From positions 513,988 through 577,987 of the forward strand of contig BROG01000476.1 in NCBI GenBank assembly GCA_030159075.1: DNA of 64,000 bases, read 5' to 3'. A program made the translations under genes and the position numbers. The notes under the pieces were generated by a model. It did no database searches. It was not told where the DNA came from and saw only the letters and a list, made by a program, of their open reading frames with translations. This document shows, in pieces, positions 58,775-64,000 of the stretch (its first letter is position 1; each line of letters opens with the position of its first letter). Source of the stretch: Atrina japonica. Its lineage: Eukaryota; Mollusca; Bivalvia; Pterioida; Pinnidae.

Positions 58775-59362
58775 ATGAAAATCAGGTATTGACACACATC
58801 GCTGCCGAATACACATATGTATAAAAACTCACAGATATCATAACTAGTATCATCATACCTCTATACTGGATCCTTAATCCATATTGGACAAACGCATTCA
58901 TGTCACCTCTGGTTAGTCCGAGTTTAAGCCCCGCTGGAGCCAAATCTGGCTTTGTGCGGAAATTTGTCAGTTTCATTGCGGACGATCTTTTCCGGGGTAA
59001 ATTGTAACCGAATTTCCTCCACCATCGTTAGATATTGAATATGTTTTTTCATTATTATTAAATGCAATGGTATTGTAAGATACGCATTTAGCGTTGTATT
59101 GTAAACTACATGAAAATCGGGTACGATTCAACTACAGGTACAGTGAAATAAATTGTAAAATTTTTCACACAAGACTGAATGCGTTTTTTTTAAAAATAAT
59201 TATTAAATGCAAGTGGTATTGTAAAATACGCATGTGGCGAAAATCAGGTATTGACACACATCGCTGCCGAATACACATATGTATAAAACTCACAGATATC
59301 ATAACTAGTATCATCATACCTCTATGCTAGATTCTTAATCCTTATTGGACAAACGCATTCAC
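58775..59362. repeat. Internal direct duplication, copy 2
   Basis: Counterpart of 48262-48846: GAAAATCAGGTATTGACACA occurs near 58778 and 59239, with a SINE fragment at about 58897-59035 between. Confidence 0.85.
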
Positions 59363-60496
59363 GTGACCAGGCACTCCATTTTTCCCTGTCATATTTCCTC
59401 TCATCACGAACACACTAGAGTTATCGTTCTTGATAGAATCATTTTCAGATCATCAAAATGAATATTTTTCATAAATGTATTGAAAAATGTTGTTTTCAAT
59501 AAAATATTCTTGAAGATTTAATGGTAGTTGTTTACTTTTTGAGTTTTTCATATTTGTATATTTAACAATTTATTCCCCTTGTATGAGGGAAATATGAAAA
59601 TTGTTCACTAAGCTAATCATATTTATCCAACCTATAATAGTTGCACGTCGATATGTACATACATGTATATAGATCCCCAACGATTCATATACACGATGTC
59701 GATGTGTTTTGTAAATATTCTTCTAAATTTCATGAAATTTGAGTTAGTGTCTTCAGATATGTAAATCACTTTATTCTCATCAAGTTTACAATATATGAAA
59801 CTTTATCACGTTTTGTCTTAGACATACAAATAGAAAGACACACCATAAATACTTTAAACCCAGAGGCATCTACGTGTTAGATTACAATACAAAACAATTC
59901 GCTGGGTAAGGAGTACTTTGTGAAACCAAGACACCACGGATTAATATCTCAATATACATCGTGACGTCACATTATATTTTGTTTAATTCGGTTTGTGGAA
60001 TTAAGATTTGTAATCGATCCTGTTACACTGCAGAAGATATAATACATGATACATAAATATAACTATTCGAAGCACCTGAAAGGTAAATGTCAAAAACTGT
60101 GGACAAACATTGCCAGGCGTACAATATTATCAACAATAATAGCCCTATAAATACATACAGAGGTCGTATGACTTTTTTATTTAACACATAAATAGGAACA
60201 GATATATAAAGGTAAGATAAATTGTAACATATTTAGAAACTCTGCGAGTCAGGATTAAATCATAGCAGGCGTGAAAGGACGTATGCACATACGTATGAGC
60301 AACAATGCATGAAATAAGAGCAAGACAAAAAGGTTTACATGAAAATTCATATTTTAGAAAAAAAAACAATATTAGTACAGTTTTGGCAGAATTTACCGAT
60401 TTATGTTGGTAGACCTATTTTATGACAACACTAATACATAACAATCATAGAATAATGTGTTCTAAGTGAGTCATTCTTCATCTCCAAACGACGCAT

Positions 60497-61613
60497 CATT
60501 ACATTTTCGACGTGTTTGTAATACTGGATTTGTGGAAGAGCGGTCGCTTTCAGGCAGACACACACAAATAGCCGATGACATTTTCATCGAATTTGACGTT
60601 TTCGCCGAATCGAGAGGTTTCCATGTAACATTTGTCACGGGTATGACATGTTAACAGGGGACGCCTGGTTTAGTCCTGTTTGGGATTGTTCTTAATGTTG
60701 GGACTGTTTGTATATCTGATTTGTCGTATTCTAGTGGACTTGGAGTTTCGATTATCCATGGGTATTTCTTCACTTTTACTTAGGTATAAATATTACAATA
60801 ATGAAGGAACACAATATGAATTATCCCACTGTTACTCTGTATGTGTTCAACGTTGAATATATATACTGTAAGCAATCATCTTAATGTATTTTTACTGTAA
60901 AAAAGGCCTTTCAATCAAAGGCTCGCTGTTTTACATTCCCATATCGAGAATGAGAAATTAAATTATGTTTATCACTAATGTTGGAATATGCAAAAGGAAT
61001 AACCAAATACTCCAGGTTTTATTAGTAAAATGATTAACATGTCAACAACTTGTAAGCAACTTTATTTTAGGACAGCATTAGGTTCCCATGTCGGCAAAAC
61101 GTGCATCAGTATAATCATGGAACAAATTCCGGGTGGTATTGGTTTCTTAATTTATCAAATCAAACCGATTAACAAGTGGATATAACACGATTCGTAATTC
61201 AAAGGAGATAATGTTTTTTGTGATATCCAGTATTATCTAATATACACTTTTGCAATCTTCGCATATCTCATTATAAACGTGCTTTAGTATTACAATAAAG
61301 TAAAATTATGATATTTTAAAAAAATCCCCCAAATTTGATAATGATAATAAAAAAGAACAACAAAAAGGCTATAACGTGTAATAAGCATTTATAGGGTTTT
61401 TATTTTCATTCTGTTTTAATTCATTAACTGATGTCCAATAGTTAACTTTTAGCATTTAACGCGATTATATATGTCCATTTGAGAATGAGCCGCTTTCATT
61501 TTCATTAGGTTAATACATGTATTGTATCAGTAAGAGATTAGTCATACAAACATAGTATTCCAGTAAAGAATTATTATAATGTGTGTTTCGTACACCTACA
61601 ACAACATATTTTA
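60497..61613. other. Single-copy sequence right of the duplication, no gene seen
   Basis: A short open frame (60466-60654) runs across the duplication edge and has no recognisable family. Otherwise AT-rich and featureless. Confidence 0.5.
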
Positions 61614-62175
61614 AAGGGCCTTTAACCGTGTTTTTTTCCAAAAAATCCAATCTTATTTTTACTACTTAGATTGATCTACAATAACAAAAAAGATATACCG
61701 TATAAGCAGAAATTTTAGCGAGAATTAAATTTTGGCATTCCTAGCGCCGTTGTTGAGATAACTTAATTTGAATATCGCTAAAAATTCATTCCTCATCGAA
61801 GGTAAGAGTTATATCTTTTTAATAATAAAAACGCTAAAATTTCTTCTCGCTAAAATTATACACCATATCTTTAGGACAAAACGCTAAATTTGCGTCTCGA
61901 TAACATTTTCACTTATACGGTATACACAGGCATAAAAAATTATATTCCTTTATTATTTGTGAAAATTGCTTGAGAAACCCATGTTTTGCATTTGCAATTT
62001 TTTAACTCAACCTTAGTATATGAATAACACAATGGACCTTACCTTATTTTCACAAAATATTTAGGAATATAAGATTTGTTTGCGTTTGTTAGCTCTTATT
62101 TGTTATTGTACATCAAGCACAAGGAGTAACGGTAGAAAAATTGAAATAAAAAATGCGTCTAATGCTCCTTTAATC
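61614..62175. mobile_element. Palindromic MITE with a second MITE nested inside
   Basis: The outer arms AAAGGGCCTTTAA.. with TACTACTTAGATTGATCTAC and TACATCAAGCACAAGGAGTA..AATGCTCCTTTAATC are roughly inverse. The interior GAAAATTGCTTGAGAAACC and TTATTTTCACAAAATAT match intron 2 of the transporter. It is split by the element at 61695-61923. Confidence 0.65.
61695..61923. mobile_element. MITE with TACCGTATAAG termini
   Basis: TATACCGTATAAGCAGAAAT at the left is inverse to TTTTCACTTATACGGTATAC at the right. The interior repeats CGCTAAAATTT phrases. Compared with AGAGATATACACAGGC at about 41418, the insertion lies at TA, suggesting a TA target duplication. Confidence 0.8.
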
Positions 62176-62299
62176 ATAAAAATAAAAATATAATTTTAAG
62201 ATACGAATAAAGTACAATTTATTACATTTCAACATGAAATTGAACACATTCTAAAATCAAGGTGGCATGCAATTTGGATTTGTTGTATGTAATATAGGA

Positions 62300-62396
62300 G
62301 GTGTTGTTTGTTTGAATGTTGTTTTACGGCACCTCAACAATTTTTTGTTATATGATGGCGACTGACTTTAATGGCGAAGATGAGAGAACCTGATAT
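62300..62396 (-). mobile_element. SINE family 2, 3' end (minus strand)
   Basis: On the minus strand: CATTAAAGTCAGTCGCCATC, ATATAACAAAAAATTGTTGA and GGTGCCGTAAAACAACATTC, the tail of SINE family 2, ending just before the degenerate transporter exon. Confidence 0.75.
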
Positions 62397-62719
62397 GAGA
62401 TGATGTCTGATGAGGTTGATATGGACAAAGTTTGGGCATGGGCCGTGATGATCGTTGCTTTAGGATCACAGATTATAGTTAGTACATTGTGTTATGTGGC
62501 TGGTATTGTGCATGTTGCGTTACTTGAATAATTTGTTGCTTTCCCTTCATTTGTATGGTCGCTATTTACCAGTCTATTGAGCATAGCAGGTAAGTACGTT
62601 GTTTCTGTGACAGGACACATTTGTATTAAATACTATTGGAATCAAGTTAGTTTTGTATGTGGTGAGTGTATAAACATGATCATGATGAAATCGGAAGTTA
62701 TTATTTTTCAAAAAGAAGA

Positions 62720-62822
62720 AATAAACAAATAACAACAACAACTACAACAACAAAACCAACAACAACAACAAATATATAACTTTCACAAAACAGCAGCATC
62801 AGCAGCAACAGCAACAACAATG
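62720..62822. repeat. (CAA)n/(CAG)n microsatellite
   Basis: Impure AACAACAACAAC and CAGCAGCATCAGCAGCAACA runs in the intron of the degenerate paralogue. Confidence 0.92.
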
Positions 62823-63298
62823 AAAGTTGTACTATATTATAAAGCTCCCAAATCTGTTGAGGGAAACTCGATTGAATCGAGGACAATTCTCGTATTCACG
62901 TATCGAACGTCTTGTCAGTAAGTATAAGATCCTCTAACCCTGGATGGTTTCGTGCCGTGACGTTACTTTTATTACCACTTTCAATGGCTTAACCTCGGAT
63001 ACCATGAAATTAAATCAATCTCCCGTAAGGGAAGAAGTTGCATTCTTCAATGTCTTGCCCAATGTTCAGATAGTATTCCTCCCCTACAACACTGTGAGAC
63101 CACAGAGTCTTCCAGAGATAACAACAGTCGATAAATAGGCTTCTATTTATTGTAGTGGCTATTTACTGACACGTTTGAAAAAGAAAATTAGCATATATTG
63201 TAATACTTTTCAGCACTACAATTCTATAATTTCAATTGTGTTGGAAACTTTTCAAGATCGAACCAATGATATTATTATATAACTACCAATATTCCTAG

Positions 63299-63584
63299 AG
63301 TCGGCCTGGCTCAGTCGGTAGCGCGCTTGACTCTTGATCATGAGGTCATGAGTTCGAGTCCAACCGGCGGCAGGTTGGTTTCCTGTCCTTCGGATGAGAC
63401 AGTAAAACCCGAGGTCCCGTGTCGCAGTAGGTGTCGGCACGTTAAAGAACCCTCACTGCTCAATGGCCGTAAGTGCCGAGCAAATGCTAAAATTTGAATC
63501 CCTTCACCGGCATTTGGTGGCTCTCCATATGAGTGAAATATTCTTGCGTGGGACGTTAAACAACAACAACAACAAACCAAACAA
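63299..63584 (+). mobile_element. tRNA-derived SINE, family 1, in intron of the degenerate paralogue
   Basis: Box A CCTGGCTCAGTCGGTAGCGC and box B GAGTTCGAGTCC, full body, and a tail GTGGGACGTTAAACAACAAC. The target duplication is ACCAATATTCCTAG (63285-63298) and ACCAATATTCCGAG (63585-63598). Confidence 0.95.
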
Positions 63585-64000
63585 ACCAATATTCCGAGGT
63601 TGATGCTCTTGATTTCACAGAGTGTAATCCGACTTTCTGTCTAGGTGATTTCACCTAATAGATACGACGTAGTACACTGTACACAAAGAGTTCCATTTAT
63701 ATGTTTTTCCAAATAAATGAACAATATATAAATGCATTTAAATAGTTTTTGTTATTTTTAAATGATTAATACAGTAACTTGACCGGCAGAGTCATATAAC
63801 GTCTCATGAGCAGGCGCGGATAGATCCTATTGTGAGCTTAGTCATTAACGCATATAGCTGTAGAGTTGCATCCATGATAGGCGGGATTTTTTGCTTCTTT
63901 TTGATTTCATGCAGTTTTTACGCTGAAAACGATATATGAAACGAAATATGAAATGACTGCCGATAACCTACGGTATTACAGCAGGTTATATATATATATA

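Larger units (their letters stand above)
49989..60496. repeat. 10.5-kb tandem direct duplication, unit 2
   Basis: Follows unit 1 without a spacer and ends at CGACGCAT 60496, where single-copy sequence (CATTACATTTTCGACG) begins. It is 177 bp longer than unit 1, mainly from 141 bp at 58031-58171 and about 26 bp at 57642-57667. Confidence 0.97.
62403..63984 (+). pseudogene. Degenerate SLC16 transporter paralogue, exons 1 and 2
   Basis: Exon 1 homologue 62403-62589: MSDEVDMDKVWAWAVMIVAL.. aligns with copy 1 exon 1 (WAWVVMIAAFGS), including CYVAGIVHVALLE against CYGAGVIHVALVR. An in-frame TAA at 62529-62531 follows. The donor GTAAGT at 62590 and phase 1 are kept. Exon 2 homologue 63824-63984: PIVSLVINAYSCRVASMIGG aligns with PFVSLIINRWSCRIATSLGG. 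It has stops after AENDI and recovers in another frame as PITYGITAG. The distances and phases mirror the intact gene. Exons 3-5 would lie beyond the window. The stop and frameshift could be real decay or consensus errors like those in the neighbouring copies. Confidence 0.75.

Overview
The window is nuclear DNA from an animal, most likely a bivalve or closely related mollusc. It is AT-rich, with genes split by kilobase-scale GT..AG introns and a dense load of mollusc-type repeats: tRNA-derived SINEs whose tails end in the GTGGGACGTTAAAC(AAC)n style, palindromic MITEs, minisatellites, and a Penelope-like reverse-transcriptase fragment with hammerhead-ribozyme motifs. No bacterial operon, rRNA gene, functional tRNA gene or CRISPR array is present. 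The taxon is inferred from repeat style and gene families, not from a database search.

Layout. (1) 283-9264, + strand: a complete four-exon gene for a PC-esterase (SGNH/GDSL-like) domain protein of the PCED1/FAM113 family, 461 aa, with an Asn-rich tail. Its introns hold a hAT-like MITE, hairpin elements, a 156-bp tandem array and SINE remnants. (2) 9.3-37.3 kb: no convincing host gene. This stretch holds dispersed repeats, a 37-39 bp satellite that brackets two direct copies of a 2-2.5 kb unit (each with a long fold-back), several SINEs, a 45-bp minisatellite, and at 30.8-31.5 kb (minus strand) a reverse-transcriptase remnant preceded by a hammerhead motif. (3) 37.38-45.67 kb, + strand: a five-exon SLC16-type monocarboxylate transporter (MFS fold). 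(4) 39,658-60,496: a 10.3-kb block carrying exons 2-5 of that transporter is present twice in direct tandem. Exon 1 lies outside the block, so the second copy is headless. The copies differ by few substitutions, many single-base indels and a few larger indels. Each has frameshifts where the other is intact, which makes uncollapsed haplotypes or consensus error as plausible as a true duplication. (5) 62.4-64.0 kb: exons 1 and 2 of a further, degenerate SLC16 paralogue, so this is a small transporter cluster.

The most unusual content is a ribozyme-bearing repeat family. Hammerhead-like motifs occur at 21.6, 31.5, 44.3, 44.6 and 48.1 kb, and again in the duplicated block. Two successive motifs 308 bp apart (44,247 and 44,555) give the unit structure of a retrozyme-like non-autonomous element, and a related motif sits just upstream of the reverse-transcriptase remnant, a plausible autonomous relative.
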